Assembly: GCA_949357655.1 (NCBI GenBank)
Contig: CASHTG010000001.1
Coordinates: forward strand, 1,736,001 to 1,800,000
Direction of reading: 5' to 3'
Length of the DNA stretch: 64,000 nucleotides
Source: Parascedosporium putredinis
Taxonomy: Eukaryota > Ascomycota > Sordariomycetes > Microascales > Microascaceae
Part shown: positions 48,870 through 59,356 of the stretch, piece by piece
Layout of the letters: each line of letters opens with the position of its first letter
Numbering within the stretch: position 1 is the first letter of the stretch
The notes under the pieces: model-generated
What the model was told of the DNA's origin: nothing
The model's input: the letters and a program-made list of their open reading frames with translations, nothing else
Databases searched by the model: none
Program-made: the position numbers and the translations under genes

Positions 48870-51500
48870 GTTGGTGGTCTGCGTGCCTCTTTAGCAAGGA
48901 AGTCGCATGGGCTGAGGGGGCGCCTGTGTCTAGTGAGGGATGGAGACCAGGGTTAACGGGGTCGGCTACCGCACGAGATCAACACAAAAGCAACGGCTTG
49001 GGCCTTGGGTTCCTCGGATGGTCTCCTCGGATGCTAGCAAGGCCGAACGTCTAGCTGCCACCAAGGAGAGAACCGCAAAGTCTACTGTCAACAGTGGTTC
49101 CGGCCACGCACATTCAAACTAGGGCAGATATTTGTTTAAAAATTACGGGGATGATGGTATTCTCGTCATCAGATCATGAAGAAAACAAAAGAGGAGCTAC
49201 CGCGTCGGCAGCTGGTGGGAACACTGAACCAGAAACAGCGCTGGGGGAAGAGCTGGCTGGGCGGGAAAAAAAACCCCGGAACGGCAAGTTTGGGCCGCCT
49301 GTCCGACAGCTGCAAAGCTTGGAGCTCCAACCACCGCTTATGTGATGAACATTTTGCTGGAGCTACGTCCATACAATGGATCCATTGATCAATTGATCCG
49401 TGGATCAACAAAGAGAAAGCTCTCAAAATTATAATCGAACACAGGATCGTTCACGTCCCTAATAAAACATGAACAACCCATCGGATCAATCTGGCAATTT
49501 CAACTTAAGTTTTAAATTTAGAAAAGAAAGAAAACTCACGTGGAACGGGTGCCCTTTCCCAACCCTCTCATCGTTGGCGGATGAGCAAGCGCGAGCTTTA
49601 CTGTAAGCTGTGAGTGTGTCGTTTGCTCATAGCTTGTTGGTTTGAGCCAGAATAGCGCGGGGCTCACGGGTGGGTGGATGACGTCGATCGACAGATTCCC
49701 GTTTCTCCCCACAAGGCACAAGGAGGGAACACACGGATTGGCATACCAATACATGTAGTTTTGGAGGGGCTAGCCACAATTTCGTTTATGTAGGCACGTT
49801 GTTCGTCTAGGATTCATCATCTCTCGCTCACTTTCTGAATGTACACCCTAATACATTGGTGAATCTATTCGAAAGGGTTCAGGTGGAAGAACTGGACTTG
49901 GACCCGGAGCCTCTCACATGCCCCACGGCCCCTCCCCCATCAGCAAGTCTCCACAAGACGCTTTCAAAGGGTAGTTTCGAGATAAGGATTGATATAGGAT
50001 TCTTTTCCCCTTTGATCGTGGGTTTGAGATAGGTGGCTTCTTGTATGAACGGTTTCTGGCACTGGATTGAAGCGGTTGAGTTGGATGGCAATGAAATGAG
50101 AGGGCCAATGGCGTTGAGCCCAGCACATCGGGACTATCCATTCCATTTGATGGCTTGGCCGGTGCCTCCTCCACGTGGACACGTCTGATGGATGGAAGTT
50201 TGCATGAGTCGTTCGAGGAAGAGGCCCCTCGGCATCCATTGATCCAATGCCCAATGGCTCTGTTTTTCAATGCAGATGCTACTTGAGCCCTTGTTCGCAT
50301 ATGTACTTCGGAGCACGAACCGCGGCTTGCCTGTTCCAGTGGCGAGGCAACTTTGGTTTGGTTTTGTCATGCCCTGTCCTTCGCCTTTGGGTTAGTTTGC
50401 TGGCTGATGCCGAGAAGGAACCTCCGCCGTCTTGTACCTCACGCAATGATCATTGTATCGAGCGCCCATCGACCGTAGTCCCCGAACCCCATTCTCGACT
50501 AGTTCAGTCAGGTTTAGGTGCCTGGTGCACAAAGTTGGACCCAGTAGTAATAATAACACTACACATGCACGGCATGCACAACATGGCAGAGCCCAGTATA
50601 CTTGAGGATGAGCATGATCTGGTTTCTTTCTGTCCCCATCTTGCGCATGCTGTGCTGTTCCTGACTAGCGTCATAGTCCATCGTGTGTGGAGGGATATTG
50701 GATTGATAGTGACTTCAAAGTTCAATTGGAGAAGAGGGTTCTTATTTCCGGGTACGGAGCCAGCACTGTACTTGACCAGGCCGCACTGTTCCACGCTATC
50801 AATTGATTACGCTGCGGCGAAACCAGTGCTGCAATTCCCACAACATTGCCGGAATGGAGCACACGCTGAGTTCCCCCTCCACCAGCCAGACGCTTCCAAG
50901 TTGCAGCTAGACCAGACGCCAGTCGAGTACATGCTCGGAGTGAACACGACTCAATTGTGGTAAGCACCAGCCTGCCTCTAGGCCCCCAAATAACATTGAG
51001 CCCGCCCTCGCCCTGCTGCGCTGGCCTGGGCACTCCAGCAATCAACCAACCTGGCCCCCATCCTGTCCCATTCCACGGTGACGACTACTCAACGCACTTG
51101 GAATCAATCATCATCATATTGATCCGATCCGAGCGACTACCACCACAACCGCAACATCTTACCCCGGCGCCTCCCTCTCACATTCGCACAACTGCGTGCG
51201 CGACTCAATTTTCGCTCTCAGAAGATCGTTACGAATCTGCCGTCCGACCTTTTAAAATCCTCGAGTGTACGTTGTCATTTTGTCGTCGCCGACCCGACTC
51301 GAACCTTTTCCACACTCCCCTCCCCCTTCGCCAGTCAGCCAGGGGCCCTGCGACTGACCGCCCACCCCGACCGTAACCCTTTGGCCTCTACATCCCACCG
51401 CGCCACCGACTACGATTCACCATTGCTAACATTCTCACCTGTTTTTCTTCTCTCCAGTTCCTAGCCCAGTCCCCGATACACCCCTCCCGAGCCGGCCAAG
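48870..51500. other. divergent intergenic region NCA2 / sec4
   Basis: 2.6 kb without a supported gene. An open frame of 238 codons at 50247-50963 has no recognisable features and is probably chance. Notable palindromes are at 49376-49398 and around 50220-50245. The final 400 bases are C- and T-rich promoter and leader sequence for sec4. Confidence 0.55.
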
Positions 51501-52386
51501 ATGTCTAATAACCGGAACTACGATTTCCTCGTACGTCCCTTGTCCCCTTCCCTCAAACCAACCCTACTCTCGGTAGCATCGGCTCTGCAACTTGAAAGTC
51601 GTCGATGATGACGACATGCGCGGGCCTTTGTGGTTTTTCTTCTTTCCTTTTCCTTCTTTTCTTGCTTGCTATTCGGACTGGGCCCGACGCTGACGATGCA
51701 TCTTTGCTAGATCAAACTTCTCCTTATCGGTGACTCCGGTGTCGGAAAGTCATGCTGTCTGCTTCGGTTCAGCGAGGACTCCTTTACCCCTTCTTTCATC
51801 ACGACCATTGGTATCGACTTTAAGATTCGCACCATCGAACTTGACGGGAAAAGGGTGAAGCTTCAGATTTGGGACACTGCTGGCCAGGAACGCTTCCGAA
51901 CCATCACAACCGCATATTACCGTGGTGCTATGGGTATCCTCCTCGTCTATGATGTCACTGATGAACGCTCTTTCAACAGTAAGTCCCAGGCCCCTAGACC
52001 TCCTCCAACCTTGCCTCGCAAAACATCCCTCCCGAGACCTAACCTAACCTAATCCTCTCTCGCAACCAACAGACATTCGCACGTGGTTTTCCAACGTAGA
52101 GCAACACGCTAGCGAGGGCGTCAACAAGATTTTGATTGGCAATAAGTGCGACTGGGAAGAGAAGAGGGTCGTGTCGACTGAACAGGGCCAGGCCCTCGCC
52201 GACGAGCTAGGCATTCCTTTCCTCGAGGTTTCTGCCAAGAACAACATCAACATTGACAAGGCCTTCTACAGCCTTGCCGCCGATATCAAGAAGCGACTTG
52301 TGGACAACTCCAAGAACGAACAGCAGAATGCTGCCGTAAACGTTGCGGACAAGGGCGCCGGTGGCCTGGGAGGAAAGTGTTGTTAA
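51501..52386 (+). CDS. sec4: Rab-type GTPase Sec4/Rab8 (exocytosis)
   Basis: Exons 51501-51530, 51711-51978 and 52073-52386 give 203 aa with no errors. The first exon is only 30 nt (MSNNRNYDFL). Sec4/Rab8 GTPases deliver post-Golgi vesicles to the plasma membrane via the exocyst and are key to hyphal tip growth. All G motifs are present: P-loop GDSGVGKS (17-24), switch I TTIGIDF, WDTAGQE, NKCDWEE and EVSAKN. The C-terminal GGKCC double cysteine is the geranylgeranylation site. The effector loop and RFRTITTAYYRGAMG are typical Sec4/Rab8. It is divergent from NCA2; its 3' flank holds a purine-rich repeat block. Confidence 0.97.
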
Positions 52387-53265
52387 GGCGAGCTGTTGAA
52401 GATGGTAGCAGCGATCACGAACGACGACGACCCAAAGAGAAGGGAACCAATTTGTGTTCCTCATTCGGAAGGCTGACGAGCAAGGGACTCTTTCACCCGA
52501 TAATTCATTCCTCCCACCAACCCTATCTGTCACATATTGCCATCCATTCCATTCGAACGCGATATACATCATACCCACCCCCGTCGACCCTCCCTCCCCC
52601 TCCTTGATATTTGCCCATACCATCGGGGCTAGTTGCCATGGCGATAAACGAGAAGACCGGAGAGACGCTTGGCTAGCACTATCCTACCCTTTTCTTCTTT
52701 TCTTTTGTTCAAGAGATGCGGAGACTTTCTACCTGGGCAACAACGTTGATGTATGAGAGAACGAGAGAACGAGAGAAAGAGAGAAAGAGAGAACGAAAGA
52801 GAGAGCCAGACGCAAACAGAGCGAGGGAGCGAGAGGCGGACGATGGTGGAGAGAGGGAGCTGATTCGGTCCGGATCCCACTCCATGACCACTTTTACCCC
52901 CATGTCTGCTTTAAACAGGTCCTTCTTTGCGTCTCAGATCTGACTGAACTTCCACGCACTCGGTAACTTTGTTTGTTTTATCATTTAGAGAGATGGTCGT
53001 TCTGGTTTGGAGTTTGGTATTTAATCTGGGTTTTAATACAGACATTCCAGTCATTTGATTTTTGCACCCAAGCAGATGGGTTTTCAGCCCCAATAGTGTA
53101 TACACGTACGTACATCATGGGGGCGCCATATCCTTCACGCCTCGGAACCCCCTCTAGTGCGTCCAGACCTCGCGCCGTCTATAGGGTATCTTGTGTGGTT
53201 GTGTGCCAAAAGGAAGAAGGAAAAAAGATATGTTTACAAGGACGGCATGGGATGAGAAAGGGTCA
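52387..53265. other. convergent intergenic region after sec4
   Basis: About 880 bp. The 3' UTR side is followed by a GAGA/GAAC purine-rich low-complexity block (52754-52835). The remaining sequence is AT-richer with no gene; short frames across the GAGA block are low-complexity artefacts. Confidence 0.6.
52754..52835 (+). repeat. purine-rich GAGARC tandem block
   Basis: Degenerate repeats of GAGAGAAC, GAGAGAAA and AGCGAGGGAGC lie on the plus strand. A polypurine tract of this size can form triplex or slipped structures, but no function is evident. It lies in the sec4 3' flank. Confidence 0.8.
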
Positions 53266-54685
53266 TTACCATACCAACGACGCATTTACCACAGTCGCCC
53301 GAGAACCGTCGTCCTTTACATCAAGCGTCCTCTTGTGCCAGAAGCGAACGAACCGTCTGGCATCATGTACGGTATGGAATGACAAGAAGAACCTCGAAAA
53401 GTATTGCTCCCGGGGCCTGTCCCTCCAAGATTCGGGCGGCACGTCGGGCACAGTGGCCTCGGGATCCACTACGTCGGGCGACTCTACGGGCGACTCGTCT
53501 GCGGCGAGCTCTTGGACTGTAGGCTTCGTGAGGCGGGGTATCTCTCCCTTGAGGGACACGGCGATGCCGCTCCGGCCCCAGGAGGGGTGAGCTTCCACGG
53601 TAGATTACGGCGCTCGCCGTCGGTTCTTATGAGGCCTTTGAGCTCCCTCGGGGTTAGCTGGTGGCCGTCGAGCTTGATGAGGACAATGTTCCTGGTATCG
53701 AGGCCGTGGCGCAAGATGTCGTTTAGGTGGCGAGCGCCGGGTATCTGCTGGATTGCGCCCGCCCCTCGAACCAGCTCGACGGTCATGGTGGAGATGTCGG
53801 GGGTGCGAGGGTCATGCGCGCCTTGCCCTCGGGCGTAGCGTGCAGGGCGCCGAGCCGCTCAAGCTCTTGCTTGTAAGCTACGGCTTCGGCGACGGAGGAG
53901 AAGTAGAGCAAGTACTTGTCGAGAGGGTCCTGGGTATCCGGGTCCCGTGCTTGGATAGCTACACAAGCGCGGAGTCAGTACGGAGCTCTCTTGAGCAGAG
54001 GATGGAAGGGGAGGACGCGAAGGTGTACGTCAAAAGGGAACGAACCTTGCATGGTAGACCAAGCGCGGCCATCGAGATGGGCACTTCTCGGCGCAACACG
54101 ATAGAAGTCGCTCGGCAAGGTTGACCTACTCCCGTTCCTCATAACAAGCACAGCCGGCTCCGAGGGGAGCCCTCCCACGGGGTTGGTCACAGGCTGAGAG
54201 CCTTTCTTTCTTCCATGAACGCCATCTCTCCCCAAAGGGGCACTTTCTTCGCCGCGCGCCGAGCCACCGGCGAGAGAATGCGCTCCGCTCGCCTGCGCGT
54301 GAGGCTGTTGGCTAGGAGAGTTGGCCGTCGTGTGAGTAGTGGTAGTGTGGACCTGACCAGAAGGAAATAGCTGCTCAAAGATGGAGTTATCCAAGGCCGA
54401 GGAGTTGTCGTTTGCGGATCCACGGGCCCGTCGAGACTTGTTATTCCCGAATCGCGCGGTCGACGTTGAGAATCGGCCGACGGCGGGACTGGGGGAGCCG
54501 GAAAGCCACAGCTTTGACCTGCATTGGCTGTTGTGAATGGCGACGGAGATTGGGTTGGCTGACCAGCTCAGTGGGGTTCTAGGCACCCGAATTTGGGGGA
54601 CCCATTGCACGAGCCGGGTGGCAGGCATCCGGGAAGGGAGGTAAAACAATTGCGGGCAGATGATAGGCTCCTCAACGCTAAACAC
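53266..54685 (-). CDS. putative mitochondrial protein (conserved fungal, unknown function)
   Basis: Exons 54685-54046 and 53958-53266 are joined by an 87-nt intron; about 444 aa, or 425 aa from the second Met (54628), which gives a good mitochondrial presequence (MPATRLVQWVPQIRVPR). Basic, Ser/Arg-rich N-terminal sequence follows, then the conserved LPSDFYRVAPRSAHLDGRAW block. Next come AIQARDPDTQDPLDKYLLYFSS, an alpha/beta segment ILRHGLDTRNIVLIKLDGHQL, and a C-terminal globular part ending FHTVHDARRFVRFWHKRTL (quoted in pieces). The arrangement resembles a family of fungal mitochondrial proteins with RRM-like folds; I cannot name it. Two base losses are inferred at G5 53799-53803 (restores PPDISTMTVELV) and G4 53585-53588 (restores PPSWGRSGIAVSLKG). 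The corrected length is a whole codon number. Confidence 0.7.
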
Positions 54686-55826
54686 ATTGAATGACGAGGG
54701 CCGAACGCTTTGTGGGAAGAGAGAGGGGTTGAATGCGTCTAAAGAAAGAAAGGGGTCATGCGGATATACGGGAAGTACCTGAGAGGGGGAGGGCGACGTC
54801 CTGCAAAGAAAGGCGGTGGGTGGGTATTATCCCAAAGGGTGAAAGGCAAGAGGTTCGATTTCTTCAAAGTAATACGCGTTCCGCTGCAAGGTAAAAACCG
54901 TTGGTTTGGCTGTTCATGCTTCACATGCTGAGCAGATCTTCCATTTGATGGGTCGTTGGTCGATGCAAGTGGATCCGTTGCCGATAAGCCCGATATGAAG
55001 CGACTTTTCCTTGCGAGTGGAGTTTGGCAGGGACCTGGCGGAAAGTGGGAAAGACAGCTGACAAACAACTGTTCCCGACTGTATCTGTGTCGTATTCGGG
55101 TTCGTAAAGTGGGTCCGGAACCGGGAAGGGCCAGGGGAGTGTCGCCTTATTTCTGGCACCACCACTCAGGAACACAGGAAGTTGAGGAACGCATCCAAGT
55201 CTGTCAGTGGACTTTCTGTTGTCTCCGCATCAAAACGGGAACCAGGCCAATTTCCATCAATGTACCCTTTCAATTTTCAAAGAGGCCCACAGCAAAGTTC
55301 TCAACTGAAAATCTCCCATTCTTTGCCCATTTGATCAGGAGAGGGCGACATTGCTAGTACGCGAGCGCTTGGGGTTCTCTCGGGAAGGCGCAAAAAATCA
55401 GCTGTCAGCCAAGTTCAGGGGCTGCTTTCTCGCAGCGCAAGTACATCTCCCTTGCCAAGTTGGTGGTACATCGAGACTCGCGTGGGTGGATCATGGGCCA
55501 GTGTATACTCTTGCCCCCAGTTCGAACAAAATTTAATATCCTGCGATCTGATAAAACCTCGAGTGGTCCCCAACAACTTCACTGCCCATCTCAGTTGCCA
55601 TCGTCTTTCCAACCTCACATTCGCCACTCACTTCTTTTCTCCCTTCTCTCCGCTCTTGGCCTCTCCCCTCTTGGCAAGTCTTTTATAGCGGCTTGTTCGT
55701 TCTTTTTTTCCTTTCTTCATTGTTTTGGGGTTTGCCGCATTATTACTCCTCCCCACTCCTTTTTCCCCCTTATTTCCTCTCCATTTTGTTGACCCTTCAC
55801 TGCGGAAACTGCGGAAACTAGTCGCG
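54686..55826. other. divergent promoter region, mitochondrial-protein gene / erg25
   Basis: 1.1 kb between divergent genes. The right part (55590-55800) is T- and CT-rich, a probable erg25 promoter and 5' leader. No gene and no obvious sterol-response element seen by eye. Confidence 0.55.
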
Positions 55827-56944
55827 ATGGACACGTTCGTGTAAGTTTAAGCCTATACCAGCGCCGGCGCCGAAACTCTCTAGCATATCTCATGAACGGC
55901 GCCAACTGACCAACGACTTTTGACTATTAGCGGAACATCGACGGTGCATCTCAACCAAACGCAAACAACGCTATTTGGCGTGTTTGACGAAGTCTCAAGT
56001 ATAATGTTCAATTGAACATGGCCGAGCGCCTTTGGGCGTCTTGGTATGTGTGGATGCAGAACGACACCCTTGCTACGGGTATCCTGAGCTTTGTCATGCA
56101 CGAGGTTGTTTACTTCGGCCGCGCTCTTCCTTGGATCATCATTGGCATGATTCCTTATTTCGATAAGTGGAAGATTCAGAACGTACGTTGAACAGCCCGT
56201 CTCCTCCAGCACGCGATCCGGAATGCATAGCATGCATGCCCATGCTCCCGTTTGACCTGAGCCATGCGCTGACTCGGATCCCCCTCTTCTTAGACCAAGA
56301 CCCCGACCCTATGGGAACAGGCTCACTGCGCTGGTGTCGTCCTTCTCAGCCATTTCACCGTCGAACTCCCTCAGATCTGGTTCTTCCACCCCGTCGCGCA
56401 TTTCTTCGGCATGGACTTCAGTGTACCATTCCCCGCTCTGGAAGATGATTTTCCAAATCTGTGTTTTCTTCGTCCTCGAAGATACCTGGCACTACTTCGC
56501 TCACAGGACGCTTCACTACGGCCCCCTCTATAAGGCTATTCACAAGCTTCACCACTACTACTCCGCTCCCTTCGGTCTTACCGCTGAATACGCGTCGCCC
56601 ATCGAAACCATGATCCTCGGCCTCGGCACCATCGCTCCCCCTGCTCTCTGGGTGTACTTCACGAACGATTTCCATCTCTTCACCATGTACGCCTGGATCG
56701 TCGCTCGTCTCTTCCAAGCCATCGACGCTCACAGCGGATACGATTTTCCCTGGGCTTGAGGCGCATCCTCCCTTTCTGGGCCGGTGCTGACCACCACGAC
56801 CTCCATCACGAGAAGTTCATTGGCAACTACGCCTCTAGCTTCCGCTGGTGGGACAAGATCTTGGATACCGAGGCTACCCTTGAGGCCCGCAGGCGCCGCC
56901 GAGACAAGAAGCTTGCTGCCCTTCATGCCAAGAAGGCCCAGTAA
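55827..56944 (+). CDS. erg25: C-4 methylsterol oxidase
   Basis: Exon 1 is just 14 nt (55827-55840, MDTFV), then 55931-56182 and 56294-56944; about 306 aa. It is a membrane-bound non-heme di-iron oxygenase of the ER that starts C-4 demethylation of sterols in ergosterol synthesis. Motifs are YNVQLNMAERLW, LATGILSFVMHEVVYFGR, LSHFTVELPQIWFFHP, and the His clusters HRTLHYGPLYKAIHKLHH and HDLHHEKFIGNYASSFRWWD. It ends in a lysine-rich tail (KKLAALHAKKAQ). Losses are inferred at AA 55997-55998 (one base), C4 56431-56434 (two bases, to restore the spacing before WKMIFQICVFF) and GGG 56752-56754 (one base). Uncorrected frames stop inside the protein at about 56010 and 56759. The total repaired length is a whole codon number. 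Confidence 0.92.
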
Positions 56945-57442
56945 ATTCGTCCCTTTCCGGGATAATATTTGACCGGGCTTCCTCGCGATGAGGCGGAGTT
57001 GCTGGTGGCCACCAAGTACTTGACGTACTGAGAAGGTGGCAGACCGGCTTGTAAATAGTTTTCATGGGGAAAAGTTGGTTTTTAGACGTGGAAGAAATTT
57101 GGGAGCAGCCAGAGCCTCGCGGGCTCACGACTCCTTGAACGAGAGCAGGCGGACGACCTGTGACGACGAGGGGCGACTCGGAGCCATGAGATGGACTTCC
57201 TCTTTTAATGAGTCCCTTAAACCCTGGTGTTGGACATGGCATCATCACGTTATATTTATTGCTTTCGGCATACCTGCATATAATCTTGGCCATCATAATA
57301 GTTATGACTACTTTTTTAATCAGTACTTTACGAGCTAATATACACAAAAAGTTTTCCGTTAACCCTTTTTAAAAGTCTCTTACAATTTGGTTGATGACCA
57401 TAGACTGATGAGCAGAAGACCATACTTGCCACCACTACATCT
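56945..57442. other. convergent intergenic region erg25 / carbinolamine dehydratase
   Basis: About 500 bp of shared 3' flank, AT-rich toward the right. No gene seen. Confidence 0.6.
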
Positions 57443-58226
57443 TTACTTCTTTGGAGCACAGCAATCCCCAGCTGAGCTCACAACACGGTCGAGCACGTTG
57501 TCCGACTGGGGAGTAGAACATGACGCTGCATCGTCCGCAGAGGGGAGCTCACCAAATGCCTTTGCTAAGTCATCACAGATGGCGGCCAGGGATATGTCCT
57601 TTTCGGAGAGCCCTTTGGGGCTATGTGTCGTCCAGCGAATAAATGTTGTGTTGTAAACCTAATACCAAAGGGACACGCGTAAGGATAAAGGTGGCGCAAG
57701 CGAGGCACGAGGAGAAGTGGCCGCGTGCCACGAGCCGCGGATGTCAGGGGCGGAGCTTACGTTTGACCACTCGGGGTGGTGGTTCTTGAGCTTACACTGA
57801 AGGGATACTGCAGTCATGAAGTCCTACAAGATACGAAGTGCACCGACGAGTTTATGAGCCGCCTAGTTCCCGCGCAAGGTTCGAGCTCAGAGGAAAAGGG
57901 GGAAAGGGTTTTCTCTAGCACGACCAAGAGGGAGATGGACGTACCCATGTCTTGCCGAATGTTTTGAACTTGAACGACCTCTCGAGGGCCTCTCCGCCAC
58001 GTGCCAGAGTCCACTTGCCCCCGGGCCGCGAAATCAAGGGCTCGAGGGAAGAGGTCAGGGCCGCGACATCAGAGCCGGCCGAGAAGTTTGGGCTAGCGCT
58101 GGACATGAGTCTGTGGCGTGAGGTGCGAGCTGCGCCGGAGCAACGGGGATACCAGCACGAGATTGCCGGCCGGGCGCTGGTGAGCATGATGACTACGACG
58201 AGGTGAGGGTGAGGGCGGGGTGACAC
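57443..58226 (-). CDS. pterin-4a-carbinolamine dehydratase (PCD/DCoH family)
   Basis: Exons are 58226-57945, 57823-57761 and 57658-57443, all in frame without repair; 186 aa from the first ATG or 173 aa from the in-frame ATG at 58187. The enzyme dehydrates 4a-hydroxytetrahydropterin. The catalytic motif is intact: CKLKNHHPEWSNVYN, then TTHSPKGLSEKDISLA with the conserved His and Asp. The core FKFKTFGKTWDFMTAV matches the family. The N-terminal extension (LTSARPAISCWYPRCSGAAR) is Arg/Ser-rich and looks like a mitochondrial presequence; the C-terminus ends in a Cys-containing extension (GDCCAPKK). No pterin-dependent hydroxylase gene is nearby. Confidence 0.88.
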
Positions 58227-59356
58227 GGAGGGGTTGGACGGGCTCCGACAAGGTCCCTCGATATCATTGGTGCAAGGCGGAGGTGGGTGTGCTTGCGTGC
58301 ATCTGGCGCAAGATGCGTCACTGGTGTTCCCAAAAAAATATTTTGGGGGAGCTTCAGCATGAGCTACGTAAGCCGACCCAGATAGAGTTGCACATCAACG
58401 TCATGGCGAATGGACAGGAATGCGAATTCGAGAGTGATACACCACCAGCCTCACCCCGAAACCTGGACTGAGGCAAGTGTGTGATGTTGAGGGCATCTTT
58501 TCATCTCCTTCGAGTTATCCTTATTTTTCTTTTTCTTTTCTCGTTTATTTTATGTAGGGCCTCCACGGTGTCTTTCTAGTATACATCCTCTTATCTCGAA
58601 CCAAGCCATCGGCTTAACCTCTATAAGAGAGGAGTTCGCCCGCTGTCATCAGGGCCAGCACGCATTTGAGCTAATTGTGGGATCTCACGGGGTTAGGTCG
58701 ACTCGACCTCACTTGGAGCGCAAGACACCAGTTCGAACTCATTTGAACTGGATTGGGGCGAACGAGTGACTGTTTGAGTGCCCCAGCCACCAGTTTTCAT
58801 GTGCCGTGTCTTCGAGACGGTACAAGTGGAGGACGGAAGAAACAATGGAGGGAGCCCACCTGATGGGAAACGCGCAAAAAATGGGGAAAAAAGGAGGCTT
58901 GGCCAATCTCGTCATCCAATGAGCATTACATAACGCCACTCGGAAGAGTCATTGGTTGCCGGATGACAAATCCTTCCAACAGATGGAACATGAGAATTGC
59001 CATAACCCCATTTGCTCCTGCTTCGAACGATATGTATCGAGTACATTGATTCTATTTTTATTCTCATATGAACATATGTATATATACATATAGAGACACC
59101 AGCCTTTTCCCATGTCGGTTCCCATCGTTTCCGGCAGGAGCCACTGGATTTTTCCCGGTCTTTTTCGCGCATCACCCACCCGAGCTTATCCCATCCCCTC
59201 CCCCAACTAGGCTGACATATGTTCTCATATCCTCCATCTTCCCACCAAAATCCATCTACCCTTTTCCATCCTGCTTACTCAGAAAACCCATCTGCGAACA
59301 GCTCAAAGCACCCCGCGCTGTGAACGCTTCGAGATTGAAATTCATCGAGCGCGACA
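58227..59356. other. divergent intergenic region, PCD / bZIP
   Basis: 1.1 kb with no gene. Two short inverted repeats lie close together at 58695-58709 and 58728-58751. Pyrimidine-rich sequence precedes the bZIP first exon, and a TATATACATATA stretch is at about 59070-59090. Confidence 0.55.
58695..58751. repeat. two adjacent short inverted repeats
   Basis: 58695-58709 is a perfect 15-nt palindrome (AGGTCGA, C, TCGACCT). 19 nt on, CCAGTTC (58728-58734) and GAACTGG (58745-58751) form a 7-bp stem with a 10-nt loop. Both lie in the space between the PCD and bZIP promoters. Confidence 0.75.

Noticed and set aside
50247..50963. 238-codon open frame between NCA2 and sec4
   Set aside because: No domain, no splice logic, low-complexity composition and no matching start context; it lies in the divergent promoter space and reads as chance in this composition.
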